Source of the DNA: Yersinia vastinensis
Lineage (GTDB): Bacteria > Pseudomonadota > Gammaproteobacteria > Enterobacterales > Enterobacteriaceae
Assembly: GCF_902726565.1 (NCBI RefSeq)
Contig: NZ_CACVAF010000007.1
Coordinates: 62,001 to 126,000, forward strand
Length of the DNA: 64,000 nt
Reading direction: 5' to 3'
Shown here: positions 46,623 through 57,515 of the stretch, one piece after another
Numbering within the stretch: position 1 is the stretch's first letter
Layout of the letters: each line of letters opens with the position of its first letter
Position numbers and translations under genes: made by a program
Notes under the pieces: model-generated
Told to the model about the DNA's origin: nothing
Seen by the model: the letters and a program-made list of their open reading frames with translations, nothing else
Databases searched by the model: none

Positions 46623-47296
46623 TAACCCCGCAGATGCTTACCGGGCGCTCAACAGACCATTTGGTGGTATTGACGGGTAACCATCGGATGCAGCCTGAAG
46701 CGGTGGCCGCTTTTCTGTCCATGCAACAGGCAGCAAAAGTGGCGGGTTTTAATTTGCAACCTGCCAGCACTTTTCGTGATTTTGACCGCCAATTAGCTAT
46801 CTGGAATGGTAAATTTCGCGGCGAGCGACCAGTATTAGATAAAGACAGCCAACCAATAGACGTTTCTCAACTTGACGCTGCGGCGCGTTGTGAAGCCATT
46901 TTGCGCTGGTCAGCACTACCGGGAGCCAGCCGCCACCATTGGGGCAGTGATTTGGATATTTATGACCCATCACTGTTACCTGCGGAGGCAAAACTCCAAC
47001 TGGAGCCGTGGGAATATTTGTCAGGTGGCTATTTTTACCCGCTAACCCAATGGCTTGATACCCATATGGATGAGTTTGGTTTTTACCGGCCCTTCAATGA
47101 AGACACCGGCGGTGTCGCGGCAGAACCTTGGCATCTGAGTTATCGCCCTCTGGCAAAAACAGCAGAACATTTATTGACCCCAGCAATTCTGCTGGAAGCC
47201 TGGCAGTCACAGGATGTGGCAGGCAGTGAGTGGCTTACCCGCCATTTACCTATGATATTTTCACGCTTTATAGGAAATAAACCATGCATTGGCTAG
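46619..47296 (+). CDS. M15-family D-Ala-D-Ala carboxypeptidase-like protein
   Basis: This 225-residue protein has the two zinc motifs of VanY-type M15B peptidases: [12 protein letters not shown] (SxHxxGxxxD) and EPWHLSYRP (ExWH). It may cut peptidoglycan stem peptides, although I see no clear signal peptide at the N-terminus ([20 protein letters not shown]). Its ATG overlaps the dapE stop and its end overlaps the ypfN start by 13 bp, so it is part of a tight operon. Its location in this operon, beside the diaminopimelate gene, is suggestive. Confidence 0.88.
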   Translation: MITPQMLTGRSTDHLVVLTGNHRMQPEAVAAFLSMQQAAKVAGFNLQPASTFRDFDRQLAIWNGKFRGERPVLDKDSQPIDVSQLDAAARCEAILRWSALPGASRHHWGSDLDIYDPSLLPAEAKLQLEPWEYLSGGYFYPLTQWLDTHMDEFGFYRPFNEDTGGVAAEPWHLSYRPLAKTAEHLLTPAILLEAWQSQDVAGSEWLTRHLPMIFSRFIGNKPCIG

Positions 47297-47478
47297 CAGA
47301 TTACTGGTGGATAGTCCTTATCCTTCTGGTGGGCATTATTTTAAACGGCATCAAAGAGTTACGCCGACTTGACCATAAGAAGTTTTTAAGCAATAAGCCG
47401 GAGTTACCCCCACACCGTGATAATAATGCACAGTGGGACGACGACGACGATTGGCCGGATAAAGACAAGAAAAAGTAA
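47284..47478 (+). CDS. ypfN: Small membrane protein YpfN (UPF0370)
   Basis: The 64-residue protein has one N-terminal membrane helix (about 4-22) and an acidic-lysine C-terminus ([13 protein letters not shown]). It matches E. coli YpfN, which also follows dapE. Its function is unknown. Confidence 0.93.
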   Translation: MHWLADYWWIVLILLVGIILNGIKELRRLDHKKFLSNKPELPPHRDNNAQWDDDDDWPDKDKKK

Positions 47479-47491
47479 GTAGGCGACGTAA

Positions 47492-47513
47492 AGCGAAGGG
47501 GCCACCCTTCGCT
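47492..47513. terminator. Weak hairpin between ypfN and ypfH
   Basis: AGCGAAGGG / CCCTTCGCT pair with a 4-nt loop between convergent genes. No T-run follows on plus, and only TTT on minus. Confidence 0.45.
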
Positions 47514-47521
47514 AACACTCA

Positions 47522-48157
47522 TTACTTCTCTGCAATATCCTGATGCAGTCGGGCAATAGCGCGTTCCAACATCGGTTGATTAATGCCATGCCCAGTATTG
47601 GCATCTAAATCCAGCGTTGCCTGATTGCCTAATGCCATTAAACTGCTGACTGCGGCTTTGGCATGCTCAACCCGGATGACCCCATCCAGCTCTCCGTGAA
47701 TCAGATGAATCGCCACATCCGTGATTGGCTGTTGCGGCAGAGTGGCGAAACGGCCGCTAAATCCGATAACCTGCCCTGCTAATTGAGGCTGTGCTTTCAC
47801 CCCCTCCAAGGACATGATTGTCCCTTGTGAGAAGCCTACTAACGTCGTTTGCTGTGCACTCAGGCCACTTTGCTGCTGCCAATGATGCACAGTAGCAATG
47901 AATTGCGGCATCACTTCATCAACACGCCCTTGACGGCCTTCTTCAGTGATTCCTTGTACTGAAAACCACTGCCGACCACTGCCCATGCCACTGGCAAAAG
48001 GCCCATCAATACTAACCACCAGCGCCTGAGGAAAAGCGTGTGCAAAGTGACTCCCTACCGGAGCCATTCCAGCCGCGCTATCGCCAACCCCATGAAACAA
48101 TAAAATTAATTGTTCTGGTTTTGTCGGTTGCTGCACCACGATATTCTTCTGACTCAT
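47522..48157 (-). CDS. ypfH: Carboxylesterase YpfH
   Basis: The 211-residue alpha/beta hydrolase has the nucleophile serine in LVGFSQGTIMS, an aspartate in IHGELDGVI and the histidine in TGHGIN, a full catalytic triad. The N-terminus LILLFHGVGDSA is the oxyanion loop. It aligns with E. coli YpfH, an esterase of unknown natural substrate. About 208 bp upstream of it (48158-48365) are without a recognised feature. Confidence 0.93.
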   Translation of the reverse strand: MSQKNIVVQQPTKPEQLILLFHGVGDSAAGMAPVGSHFAHAFPQALVVSIDGPFASGMGSGRQWFSVQGITEEGRQGRVDEVMPQFIATVHHWQQQSGLSAQQTTLVGFSQGTIMSLEGVKAQPQLAGQVIGFSGRFATLPQQPITDVAIHLIHGELDGVIRVEHAKAAVSSLMALGNQATLDLDANTGHGINQPMLERAIARLHQDIAEK

Positions 48158-48365
48158 TACTGGGCCTTTTATGGTTAAGTGTTAATAAAATGACTATACG
48201 CTGTTGGTTTGGTAGGGATATTAGGTTTTATTGATGAAGTTGGTGGGAATTATTGATGATCAGTGTTGATGAGCATGGTATTGGTTTCGGTTGATATCGG
48301 TTCAGATGATCCGGTTAGGTTGACATAAGATGAGCAACGACCTGCCCTCCTATACCTCAACCAAA

Positions 48366-50423
48366 TCACCGACATAACGAGCTAACCCACTCCCTCATTA
48401 ACCCCACCTTAATAACATCAACTGCCGCCATCCCCTGCGCGGCCTCTTGCCGCCACTGAGCCATCAATGCCTTGCGACCTGAAATCCCTAAATGTTTAAC
48501 AATTTCTGCTGACGGCCTCCTCTGTTGCAAATATTGCCGTAATGCCACAAGAGGTAACTCTGTCTGCAATAACAATCGCTGCAAAGCAGGTAGAGTGGCT
48601 TCCAATGAACGGAAAGCAAAAGCAAATCCGGCAAGTTCTCGCCAGTCGTCATCGTTTAGGGAAGTATCAACAGATTTTGGCAGTGACAGTGATAATGGCG
48701 TTTCCAGATCAATCCATGGCTGTAACCAATACCAATCACGCACTAATTGTTGTCGTGCTGAGTCACAGAGAGATTGCCCTGCGCGACTCAATGGCAATAT
48801 CGCCATCGCAGCATAACAGCCACTACTGGCTTCTCGGTGGCTACCAATACGCACCAGATAAAAACCGCAGGCACGCCAGAATGCCTCTAACTCTGTGGTA
48901 TAGCCAAAGCTGACCGAAAGAAAATCAAGTGTGTCCTGTTGCGCACGCGCCAGTTGTGCAGTGATCATCTGCCGGGCAATCCCTTGATGCCGCCACAATG
49001 GCGCTACCGCCACCCGGCTAATACGTCGCGATAACAACATGGGGGCCTGCCATTGCCCACTATGAGCGGCCAGTGATTGGGCGACCAAACTGCCCTTAGG
49101 TCGCCGCCTGCCAGCCCACACATCCTGTGCTAGCTCACTTTTCAATCCCCCCTCATCCACCAGCCACAAGGCACCAATCACGGAATCTGCCGCTTTCGCC
49201 GCTGAGAAATGCATTCCCGGCGCATCCATCAAACGTCGAAGATCAAGAGGGGTGGTGCGGTAATGTGCACTGGAAAGTAGGCCATAGAAGTGGCGCAATA
49301 ATTCAGGATTGTCCTGCCAAACGCGCTGCTCACAGGGGAGGATGTCAATCGGTGCATCAAGAGAGTTGGCCGTAGGCAGTTCATCATTAAATAGCATGAT
49401 GTCATCCACTATGTGCTCCAGCGGATCGTGCCGCGCCCAACGAATCGGATCCGTCAGTGTTAAGTGGTGCCAATCACTCAACGTGGCGCAAAATTTCAAC
49501 AAGAAGCCGCGCCCAGTCCCCTCATACCCTTGCACTGTGGTGGTTAACAATGCCCGTGGGAAGTAAGCCAAAAGCGCCGATAAGAGGGCGGTCGGGATAG
49601 CGGCGGCTTCATCAATCAATAACCAATCAACTTCACTGACATCATTTTTCTGGCAATGATCCAATAGCGCGTCCGGTGCCCAAAAGTGTGTTCGGCTCCC
49701 CGCGCGCTGGCTTAATACTTGAGTCGCTGCTTTACCCGGCCCGGTGACCCAGCAGGTGCCCGGCCATTGTGCCACCAGCATTCCGGCGAGTGTCGACTTC
49801 CCTCGGCCTCGGGCCGCCGTCAGCACCCAGACGCCACTTTTTGCCTGCATTAAGCGCTCAAGAATGTCGTGCTGTTCCGCGGTTGGTGAGCCATCGGGCG
49901 GTTGCCAGGCTGGATGAGATTGTCCCGCAGGCAAGGATAATGGCTGCCCCTGTTGCCATAAAACCACATCAGGATCAGCCAAAATTTGGTGCTGTACATG
50001 ATGGATAAAATTCGGTGTGGCAATAGGTATGCCCTGCTCGCTCCAGCGCAAGCTGTCACTGTCGGGCAGATGCGGCCAATGACTCCACTCGGGTACTAGC
50101 AGCACCAGCCAACTACCCGCCTGTAATGTGCCAGCCAACACCGCCAGCGCTTCAGTATTCAAGCCATCAGTGGCATCAAATACGGCATGCAACCACTCCT
50201 GACCCAGCAATGTTTTCGCCGCTGTCGGGCGGATGCCATTAACACTGTCAGGGAGGGCCTCCCCCATCCATAACCAATCCCCTGACAACTCACGCAGCAC
50301 CAGAGCCTGCTGTCGTGACCAGTCTGCATGGCCACTGAGCACCAATAAACGCCGGATCCCCTGCTGCGCCATCAATGATTGGAGGGCGGCAATCGACTGA
50401 TAGGGAATACTTTCATGGTTCAC
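48366..50423 (-). CDS. tmcA: tRNA(Met) cytidine acetyltransferase TmcA
   Basis: TmcA makes N4-acetylcytidine at the wobble base of elongator tRNA-Met, using ATP and acetyl-CoA. The 685-residue protein has a helicase-like module with Walker [16 protein letters not shown] and Walker [11 protein letters not shown], then a GNAT module ([40 protein letters not shown]). It matches E. coli TmcA (YpfI, 671). It lies 1 bp downstream of yeaL. Confidence 0.95.
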   Translation of the reverse strand: MNHESIPYQSIAALQSLMAQQGIRRLLVLSGHADWSRQQALVLRELSGDWLWMGEALPDSVNGIRPTAAKTLLGQEWLHAVFDATDGLNTEALAVLAGTLQAGSWLVLLVPEWSHWPHLPDSDSLRWSEQGIPIATPNFIHHVQHQILADPDVVLWQQGQPLSLPAGQSHPAWQPPDGSPTAEQHDILERLMQAKSGVWVLTAARGRGKSTLAGMLVAQWPGTCWVTGPGKAATQVLSQRAGSRTHFWAPDALLDHCQKNDVSEVDWLLIDEAAAIPTALLSALLAYFPRALLTTTVQGYEGTGRGFLLKFCATLSDWHHLTLTDPIRWARHDPLEHIVDDIMLFNDELPTANSLDAPIDILPCEQRVWQDNPELLRHFYGLLSSAHYRTTPLDLRRLMDAPGMHFSAAKAADSVIGALWLVDEGGLKSELAQDVWAGRRRPKGSLVAQSLAAHSGQWQAPMLLSRRISRVAVAPLWRHQGIARQMITAQLARAQQDTLDFLSVSFGYTTELEAFWRACGFYLVRIGSHREASSGCYAAMAILPLSRAGQSLCDSARQQLVRDWYWLQPWIDLETPLSLSLPKSVDTSLNDDDWRELAGFAFAFRSLEATLPALQRLLLQTELPLVALRQYLQQRRPSAEIVKHLGISGRKALMAQWRQEAAQGMAAVDVIKVGLMREWVSSLCR

Positions 50424-50424
50424 G

Positions 50425-50934
<510 letters not shown>

Positions 50935-50968
50935 TTATGATAGTCTCTGCTGGGTTGAGGTTCTAGCG

Positions 50969-51841
50969 CTATTCACGGCTGGCAAAGGTGTTGCAGCTGT
51001 TAGGATCACCACTGTCAAAACCACGTTTAAACCAAGCATAACGCTGTGCTGAAGTACCATGAGTGAAGCTGTCTGGTACAACACGCCCGGTACTTTGTTG
51101 CTGTAATCGATCATCACCAATGGCCTGAGCAGCATTCAGGGCTTCTTGTAAGTCCCCCACTTCCAGCACATTTTGCGCTTCCATGGCTTTCCCCCACACA
51201 CCAGCAAAACAGTCCGCCTGCAACTCCATTTTCACCGACAAGCGGTTAGCTTCAGCCTGAGATGCACCTTGCTGCTGTTGGCGCACTTTAGTATCAATCC
51301 CCATCAAATGCTGCACATGATGCCCAACTTCATGCGCAATGACATAAGCCTGAGCGAAGTCACCGTCTGCTCCCAGTTTATTTTTCATATCTTCATAAAA
51401 AGAGAGATCGATATACACCGTGCTGTCCGCCGGGCAATAAAATGGCCCCATAACCGACTGGCCTGTACCACAACCGGTGCGAGTGGCGCCACGGTACATC
51501 ACCAATTTCGGCTCCTGATATGCGCGCCCCATCTTTTGGAAAATAGGTTTCCAGGTGTCTTCAGTATCCGCCAGCACCACCGAGGTAAATTTGGCATATT
51601 GGTCATCTTTCGCACTGACAGAACGTGGTGGACTTTGCTGTGTTTGGCTTTGTGACATTGGGTCACTGCCATTTAATAACGGTGTCAGATCAACGCCATA
51701 GTAACCCGCAACCAGCACCACAATTAGAATAACCAGACCGCCTTTGCCACCAATGGGGGGGCGAAAACCCCCGCCGCCGCCTGATGAATTACCCCGTCTG
51801 TCTTCCACATTGTCACTTTCACGACGACCTTGCCAACGCAT
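50969..51841 (-). CDS. ypfJ: Zinc metallopeptidase YpfJ
   Basis: This 290-residue membrane-anchored protein has a glycine-rich N-terminus, one membrane helix (about 36-52) and a periplasmic zinc-peptidase domain with HEVGHHVQ and the downstream zinc ligand in [13 protein letters not shown]. The sequence aligns with E. coli YpfJ. Substrate unknown. Confidence 0.94.
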   Translation of the reverse strand: MRWQGRRESDNVEDRRGNSSGGGGGFRPPIGGKGGLVILIVVLVAGYYGVDLTPLLNGSDPMSQSQTQQSPPRSVSAKDDQYAKFTSVVLADTEDTWKPIFQKMGRAYQEPKLVMYRGATRTGCGTGQSVMGPFYCPADSTVYIDLSFYEDMKNKLGADGDFAQAYVIAHEVGHHVQHLMGIDTKVRQQQQGASQAEANRLSVKMELQADCFAGVWGKAMEAQNVLEVGDLQEALNAAQAIGDDRLQQQSTGRVVPDSFTHGTSAQRYAWFKRGFDSGDPNSCNTFASRE

Positions 51842-52003
51842 AGCTGTACTCCCAAAGATATTCCTTACACATTATCGTAGGAAATCTATGGAGCTAATAC
51901 CATTAAAAGAGAAAATGATCAGTATTCAGGGGGGAGATTTGGCATTTTTGAAGGGAGATAGAGATTACCTCCCTTAAACATGAAAACGTAATCGATTGCG
52001 CGG

Positions 52004-52717
52004 TTAGTCTAATTTTACGCCGATACGGTGTGCAACTTCCTCGTAGGCTTCAATCAAACCACCCAAACTTTGACGATAACGGTCTTTGTCCATCTTGTTC
52101 AGGGTATTCTTATCCCACAAACGGCTACCATCTGGTGAGAATTCATCACCTAAAACGACTTCACCCTTGAACAAACCAAATTCCAATTTAAAGTCCACCA
52201 AGATTAAATCCGCATCATCGAAGATTTTGCTCAGTACGTCATTGGCCAAATAGCTCAGTTCTTTCATCCGTGCCAATTGTGCTTCTGTCGCCCAACCGAA
52301 GGTTTTGCAGTAAGACTCATTGACCATCGGGTCATGCATGGCATCGTTTTTCAAAAACAGATCAAACAGCGGAGGATTCAGCGGCAAGCCTTCTTCAATA
52401 CCCAGGCGTTTAACCAAAGAGCCAGCAGCGCGGTTGCGAATCACACACTCAACCGGGATCATTTCCAGTTTTTTCACCAGCACTTCTGTATCTGACAGCA
52501 AACCTTCCATTTGGGTAGGAATCCCGGCTTCTTCCAATTTAGCCATAATGAAATGGTTAAATTTGTTATTCACCATGCCTTTACGATCAAACTGCTCAAT
52601 GCGCTGACCATCCAGTGCTGACGTATCGTTACGGAACTCCAATACCAATAGGTCAGGATTTTCGGTGGTATAGACGGTCTTCGCCTTGCCACGATACAAC
52701 TCAGCTAGCTTTTGCAT
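52004..52717 (-). CDS. purC: SAICAR synthetase PurC
   Basis: PurC joins CAIR with aspartate in purine synthesis. The 237-residue protein has the family motifs [57 protein letters not shown] and [25 protein letters not shown] precedes the ATG at 52717. It is downstream of bamC, as in E. coli, but an ERIC element and a hairpin lie between them. I see no PurR palindrome in the 50 bp before its start. Confidence 0.97.
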   Translation of the reverse strand: MQKLAELYRGKAKTVYTTENPDLLVLEFRNDTSALDGQRIEQFDRKGMVNNKFNHFIMAKLEEAGIPTQMEGLLSDTEVLVKKLEMIPVECVIRNRAAGSLVKRLGIEEGLPLNPPLFDLFLKNDAMHDPMVNESYCKTFGWATEAQLARMKELSYLANDVLSKIFDDADLILVDFKLEFGLFKGEVVLGDEFSPDGSRLWDKNTLNKMDKDRYRQSLGGLIEAYEEVAHRIGVKLD

Positions 52718-52765
52718 CTTATTACTCCAGTAATGTGAAAGTGTAACTTGCCATAAAATGAATAA

Positions 52766-52888
52766 GCCCTAAATAATTCGAGTTGCAGGAAGGCAGCAAG
52801 AGAGAAAACCCCGATGAGCTTACAAAGTCAAGTGATTCGGGTGATTGAACGCAGCCAACGCACATGCAGCTTGAAGTACGACGGGATT
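52766..52888 (+). repeat. Single ERIC element between bamC and purC
   Basis: About 123 bp from GCCCTAAATAATTCGAGTTG to GAAGTACGACGGG. It contains GATGAGCTTACAAAGTCAAG, then GTGATTCGGGTGATTGAACG and CAGCCAACGCACATGCAGCT, a close match to the ERIC consensus. Its left end is only 48 bp upstream of the purC ATG. Confidence 0.9.
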
Positions 52889-52908
52889 AAAGGGGCCGAA
52901 GCCCCTTT
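52889..52908 (-). terminator. UUCG-loop terminator after bamC
   Basis: AAAGGGGC / GCCCCTTT with the loop TTCG (minus strand) lies 4 bp past the bamC stop. The T-run is short (TTTAAT), so read-through into purC is possible. Confidence 0.65.
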
Positions 52909-52912
52909 GGTT

Positions 52913-53971
52913 TTATTTGGTACTTGTTGCACTTGTCTGGCTAAGTGCCGCCTGGAACACAGCTACCAGTGCATCATTCTGCGACTGGGTGAGTGTCTGC
53001 CCTTTAGGGCCGATGAACTGTAAGCTACTGCGGTTATCAAGGTCACCGACTTGCAACTTATAATCACCCTCTGGCAATTCTGGATCTTTAGCACCTAGCG
53101 CATCCCAACTGCTGCTGCTCATCGATTTAACGGTAACGTTAATCGTACCCAGTGGACGGCTGCGATCTGTCACTTTCATACCGACTTTTTCAAGTGCGGC
53201 TGGCAGACGTTCCCACAGCACAGCATAAGGTGCGCGAACAATCAGTTGCGGTAAACCGGTATCATCGCTGCCACTTTGAACATCTAACGCGCCGACTCGA
53301 CGAGCCGCTTGGTTGCTTTCGCTATCAGAACGAACTTTATCCAAGCCCTCTACGATGGCATTCAACATTGCACCATTGTAGCGTTGAATTTCGGTATAGC
53401 CGGTAACAGGTTGCCCGCCTTGCTGTAAACCAAGGGATTTCACCACCAATGCCAACTGATAACCTTGTTCTTGTACGCTTATCTGATAACGGCCTTCAAA
53501 CTGAACGTCTTCATCTGCACGGTTCCATTTGATCCAATCAGTTGTCAGCGTTTGGTTGGCATCCTGACGGCTGGCGATCGTCCAGTTTTTGTCCTGAAGA
53601 ACGCGCGTAACCTGCGTCCACAGATTACGATTCTGCGGGCTATTTTCTAACAATAGCTTGCTGGTATCGTTGGCATTTTCAGCGCGAGAACCGCTTAACA
53701 ATGCCAGTGGCTGTACAGGAGGACGAATATCCAACTGTTTGCCCACAGCGCCTTGAGAGTTGACGGAACGGACATCATACTCGCCATTTTGCACAGGCAG
53801 AATCATCCCCGCCGGTGAGTTCAGAGGTTTTAACCCCGGAGCTTCAAGATAAGACTCGTCACCGCCAACCTGGCGTTTGTAGCGTTGGTCTGTGGTACAA
53901 CCTGCCAGCAACATTGCCAGCGAGACACCCACAACCGTTACCACCGTCGACTTTTGCAATGATATTGCCAT
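52913..53971 (-). CDS. bamC: Outer membrane assembly lipoprotein BamC
   Basis: BamC (NlpB) is a lipoprotein of the BAM complex that inserts beta-barrels into the outer membrane. The 352-residue precursor has the lipobox LLAGC with Cys25, an unstructured segment that contacts BamD ([25 protein letters not shown]), and two helix-grip domains. The start at 53971 follows TTAGGG; a TTG one codon earlier is in frame. It lies 17 bp downstream of dapA on the same strand. Confidence 0.96.
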   Translation of the reverse strand: MAISLQKSTVVTVVGVSLAMLLAGCTTDQRYKRQVGGDESYLEAPGLKPLNSPAGMILPVQNGEYDVRSVNSQGAVGKQLDIRPPVQPLALLSGSRAENANDTSKLLLENSPQNRNLWTQVTRVLQDKNWTIASRQDANQTLTTDWIKWNRADEDVQFEGRYQISVQEQGYQLALVVKSLGLQQGGQPVTGYTEIQRYNGAMLNAIVEGLDKVRSDSESNQAARRVGALDVQSGSDDTGLPQLIVRAPYAVLWERLPAALEKVGMKVTDRSRPLGTINVTVKSMSSSSWDALGAKDPELPEGDYKLQVGDLDNRSSLQFIGPKGQTLTQSQNDALVAVFQAALSQTSATSTK

Positions 53972-53987
53972 CAAATTTCCCTAAGAG

Positions 53988-54869
53988 TTACAGCAAACCT
54001 GCGCTTTTCAGCGCGTCTTCCACAATCCGTTCCGCCGGAGAGGTCAACGGAGTCATTGGCAGACGCAATGTATCATTTGCCATGAGCCCCAGTCTCTTCG
54101 CGGCCCATTTCACCGGAATTGGGTTTGCTTCTACAAATAAATGCTGATGCAACGGCATCAAGCGCTGATTCAAACGGCGTGCTTGGGCAAAGTTACCTTG
54201 CGCAGCCAGTGCACAAAGTTCAACCATTTCACGTGCAGCAATGTTTGCTGTCACCGAAATAACACCTTTGCCGCCCAGTTGCATAAAGTCCAGCCCGCTC
54301 GCATCGTCACCACTAAGCAGGATGAAATTTTCATCATCAACCAGCACTTGGATCTGACTTACACGACTTAAGTTCCCTGTTGCCTCTTTAACGGCAACAA
54401 TATTTTTAATCTTGGCTAAGCGGGCAATCGTTGGCGGTAGCATATCGCAACCTGTACGCGATGGCACATTATAGAGAATTTGTGGCAAATCGGTACTTTC
54501 TGCGATCGCTTTAAAATGCTGATATAACCCTTCCTGCATAGGACGGTTATAATATGGCGTCACCGTCAGGCAACCCACTACACCGGTATTATTAAAGCGC
54601 TGTGTGAGCGAAATGGCTTCGGAGGTAGCATTAGCCCCGGTTCCGGCAATCACAGGAATCCGGCCATCGGCCAGTTCGAGCGTCTGCATGACCACATCAA
54701 CGTGCTCGTCATGGTTCAGTGTTGCTGATTCGCCCGTCGTTCCCACGGAAACAATCGCCGCAGTTCCACTGGCTACATGATAATCAATAAGTTTCTTCAG
54801 GCTCGCACGATCGACAGCACCTTTGTCGTCCATCGGCGTTACCAGTGCAACTATGCTTCCTGTAAACAT
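53988..54869 (-). CDS. dapA: 4-hydroxy-tetrahydrodipicolinate synthase DapA
   Basis: DapA condenses pyruvate with aspartate semialdehyde in lysine and peptidoglycan synthesis. The 293-residue barrel has the Schiff-base lysine in [14 protein letters not shown], the tyrosine in [11 protein letters not shown] and the GTTGESATL loop. The start at 54869 ([12 protein letters not shown]) matches E. coli. The frame also has an ATG at 54887 that begins a near-duplicate (MFTGSP then MFTGSI), an 18-bp direct repeat; either ATG could be used. It is divergent from gcvR. Confidence 0.96.
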   Translation of the reverse strand: MFTGSIVALVTPMDDKGAVDRASLKKLIDYHVASGTAAIVSVGTTGESATLNHDEHVDVVMQTLELADGRIPVIAGTGANATSEAISLTQRFNNTGVVGCLTVTPYYNRPMQEGLYQHFKAIAESTDLPQILYNVPSRTGCDMLPPTIARLAKIKNIVAVKEATGNLSRVSQIQVLVDDENFILLSGDDASGLDFMQLGGKGVISVTANIAAREMVELCALAAQGNFAQARRLNQRLMPLHQHLFVEANPIPVKWAAKRLGLMANDTLRLPMTPLTSPAERIVEDALKSAGLL

Positions 54870-54988
54870 CGGACTTCCCGTAAACATTGCCCACCCCCTA
54901 CTTAAACAAGTCCCTCATGGTACTTTTGACCTCTATCCAAAAGCAAGCAAACAACTGTGTTGTAAGCGCTTGGCAGCAGGTTTTTTTT

Positions 54989-55603
54989 ATGTTTACCATG
55001 GTAACCCCAAAGAGCATGACAGGAAGAGCGATTTTGCCGCAGCTTGACGAACATTATCTGGTCATTACCGCACTCGGTGCTGACCGCCCTGGAATCGTGA
55101 ATACCATCACCCGCCATGTCAGTAGCTGCGGTTGCAATATTGAAGATAGCCGGCTGGCCATGTTTGGTGAAGAGTTCACATTTATTATGCTGCTATCAGG
55201 CAGTTGGAACGCAATTACCTTATTGGAATCAACCTTGCCGCAAAAAGGGGCAGAGCTTGATTTACTGATTGTCATGAAGCGGACCAATGCTCAAAATCAG
55301 AAAGCAATGCCTGCCACAGTATGGGTCAAAGTGGAAGTGAATGACTCCCCTCATATTATTGAACGGTTTACCAACCTGTTCCATTGTCACAATATGAATA
55401 TTGCGGAGTTGGTTTCTAAGACTCAACCGGCTGAAGGTGACATTCCTCCTCGGTTGCATATCCAGATCAGTGCACACAGTCCCGCCAGCCAAAACAGTTC
55501 ATTAATAGAACAAGCCTTTTATCAGCTATGTACAGAACTCAACGCGCAAGGCAGTATTAGCGTTGTGAACTATCCACAGCATGACTCACGAATGGAGAGT
55601 TAG
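54989..55603 (+). CDS. gcvR: Glycine cleavage repressor GcvR
   Basis: GcvR is a two-ACT-domain protein that binds GcvA and represses the glycine cleavage genes. Conserved stretches are HYLVITALGADRPGIVNTITRHVSSCGCNIEDSRLAMFGEEFTFIMLLSGSWNAI and the second ACT domain (VWVKVEVNDSPHIIERFTNLF). The frame is open from 54887. I choose the ATG at 54989, which has CAGG 8 bp upstream; the E. coli-like start would be nearer 55016. The start is uncertain by about nine codons. It is 2 bp from bcp. Confidence 0.92.
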   Translation: MFTMVTPKSMTGRAILPQLDEHYLVITALGADRPGIVNTITRHVSSCGCNIEDSRLAMFGEEFTFIMLLSGSWNAITLLESTLPQKGAELDLLIVMKRTNAQNQKAMPATVWVKVEVNDSPHIIERFTNLFHCHNMNIAELVSKTQPAEGDIPPRLHIQISAHSPASQNSSLIEQAFYQLCTELNAQGSISVVNYPQHDSRMES

Positions 55604-55605
55604 TA

Positions 55606-56076
55606 ATGAGCCCATTGAAAGCCGGTGATATTGCGCCGAAGTTTAGTTTGCCCGACCAAGATGGCGAGCAGATTAGTTTGGCCGACTTCCAGGGACAACG
55701 TGTCTTAGTCTATTTTTATCCTAAAGCCATGACACCAGGCTGTACTGTCCAAGCCTGTGGTCTGCGCGATAATATGGATGAATTGAAGAAAGCGGGTGTC
55801 GAGGTGCTGGGTATTAGCACCGATAAGCCTGAAAAACTGTCGCGTTTCGCCGAAAAAGAACTGCTAAATTTCACTCTGTTGTCTGATGAAGACCATCAGG
55901 TTTCCGAGCAATTTGGCGTTTGGGGTGAGAAAAGTTTTATGGGGAAAACCTACGATGGCATCCATCGTATCAGTTTCTTAATTGATGCTGATGGTAAGGT
56001 GGAGCATGTGTTTGATAACTTCAAAACCACTAACCACCACGATATCGTTATGGATTACTTGCGCCAAAGTGCCTAA
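55606..56076 (+). CDS. bcp: Thiol peroxidase Bcp
   Basis: Bcp is a thioredoxin-dependent peroxiredoxin that removes hydrogen peroxide and organic peroxides. The 156-residue protein has the peroxidatic Cys46 in MTPGCTVQACG and the resolving Cys51 five residues on, typical of atypical 2-Cys PrxQ. It follows gcvR as in E. coli and ends before a strong terminator. Confidence 0.97.
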   Translation: MSPLKAGDIAPKFSLPDQDGEQISLADFQGQRVLVYFYPKAMTPGCTVQACGLRDNMDELKKAGVEVLGISTDKPEKLSRFAEKELLNFTLLSDEDHQVSEQFGVWGEKSFMGKTYDGIHRISFLIDADGKVEHVFDNFKTTNHHDIVMDYLRQSA

Positions 56077-56109
56077 GTTATGATGCACGCGTCATTATCC
56101 TTCATTGCA

Positions 56110-56135
56110 AAAAAGAGCGCTTAAGCGCTCTTTTT
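56110..56135. terminator. Bidirectional terminator after bcp
   Basis: AAAAGAGCGC TTAA GCGCTCTTTT is a symmetric hairpin with A and T runs on both sides. It can stop bcp on plus and perM (plus its ERIC tail) on minus. Confidence 0.9.
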
Positions 56136-56151
56136 ATTGACACCTGTCAGT

Positions 56152-56439
56152 GATTCGGGGGAGTGAGTGCAGCTAACACCGCTACAGCATCAAGGGCAAT
56201 ATATCCCCAAAGCCATTGCTGTTGCAGCAAGGCAGCCAACAAACTCATCCCGATGAGCTGACACCTGTCAGTGATTCGGGGGAGTGAGCGCAGCTAACAC
56301 CGCTGCAGCATCAAGGGCAATATATCCCCAAAGCCATTGCTGTTGCAGCAAGGCAGCCAGCAAACTCATCCCGATGAGCTGACACCGGTCAGTGATTCGG
56401 GGGAGTGAGCGCAGCTAACACCGCTGCAGCATCAAGGGC
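56152..56439 (+). repeat. Tandem ERIC array, two full 121-bp units plus a partial
   Basis: Units begin at GATTCGGGGGAGTGAG at 56152, 56273 and 56394, so the period is 121 bp. Each has GCAGCTAACACCGCT, ATATCCCCAAAGCCATTGCT and a GATGAGCTGACACCTGTCAG arm. It is a variant of the array at 34212-34625. It lies between the perM stop codon and the terminator at 56110-56135. Confidence 0.92.
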
Positions 56440-56450
56440 GCAGGGGATAG

Positions 56451-57515
56451 TCAATCTGCGTCAGGGATAAACTCCTCCGGCCACGCATGAATAACCGCTT
56501 TAATCAATGTCGCCAACGGGATAGCAAAGAATACGCCCCAAAAACCCCACATGCCGCCAAAGATGATAACTGACAGAATAATGACCAACGGATGCAGGTT
56601 TACGGCTTCAGAGAACAGAACGGGCACCAGTAAGTTGCCATCCAGCCCTTGAACGACCAAATAGGCGACAAACAGAGTCCAGAAATCAGCACCAATACCC
56701 CATTGGAATAACGCGACTAGTACGACTGGGATCGTCACAATCACTGCACCAATGTAGGGAATCAGAACAGAAAAACCGACCAATACCGCCAGCAACAACG
56801 CATAATTCATGCCCATCACGAAGAACACTAAATATGTGGCAATACCGACCACCACCATTTCCAGCACTTTTCCGCGAATATAGTTGGTAATCTGCTGGTT
56901 CATTTCCAACCACACTTGCCCGGCTAAACCACGGTTACGTGGCAAGATACGCCGCACGGCATTCAGCATCTGCTCTTTGTCTTTAAGCAGAAAAAACAGC
57001 ATCAATGGCACTAAAATCAAATAGATTGCCAACGTCAGTAAGCCGATAAGTGAAGCCAGAGAGATTTTAACCACCGACTCGCCCATGCCAGACAACTTGT
57101 TGCGCAGGTTTTCTGCCATCATGTCAACAATGCCAGCATCCACCAATGCGGGATAGCGAGAAGGCAATGTCTGAGCAAAGGCATTGAATTTATTCAGCAT
57201 TTTTGGCATATCGGATATCAGAAGATTGCCCTGCTGCCAGACAGTCGGCGCCACTACAAATACCGCCAGCAGCATAATGCCACCGAAAACAACCAAGACG
57301 ATACTGGCCGCCCACGGGCGCGAACAACCGATACGTTGTAACCGAGCCGTTGGCCACTCCAATAAATACGCCAGCACAATCGCGGCCAGCAGAGGCGCCA
57401 AGATACCGCTGAAGAAGTAGATAATGCAGAATCCGGCCAACAGAATAACCAGTAAGGCGATAACCTGCGGGTCAGTAAAACGCCGACGATACCATTGTAA
57501 CAACAGCTCTAGCAT
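56451..57515 (-). CDS. perM: AI-2E family membrane protein PerM
   Basis: PerM is a polytopic inner-membrane protein of the AI-2E exporter (UPF0118) family, of unclear substrate. The 354-residue protein has about eight membrane helices and the family blocks SLASLIGLLTLAIYLILVPLMLFFLLKDK, LPRNRGLAGQVWLEMNQQITNYIRGK and SEAVNLHPLVIILSVIIFGGMWG. The start at 57515 has GGAG 9 bp upstream and matches E. coli (MLE.L.QWYRRRF). It is divergent from bepA. Confidence 0.95.
   Translation of the reverse strand: MLELLLQWYRRRFTDPQVIALLVILLAGFCIIYFFSGILAPLLAAIVLAYLLEWPTARLQRIGCSRPWAASIVLVVFGGIMLLAVFVVAPTVWQQGNLLISDMPKMLNKFNAFAQTLPSRYPALVDAGIVDMMAENLRNKLSGMGESVVKISLASLIGLLTLAIYLILVPLMLFFLLKDKEQMLNAVRRILPRNRGLAGQVWLEMNQQITNYIRGKVLEMVVVGIATYLVFFVMGMNYALLLAVLVGFSVLIPYIGAVIVTIPVVLVALFQWGIGADFWTLFVAYLVVQGLDGNLLVPVLFSEAVNLHPLVIILSVIIFGGMWGFWGVFFAIPLATLIKAVIHAWPEEFIPDAD

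Noticed and set aside
51951-51975. Inverted repeat AAGGGAG/CTCCCTT between ypfJ and purC as a terminator
   Set aside because: Long loop and no T-run in either direction.
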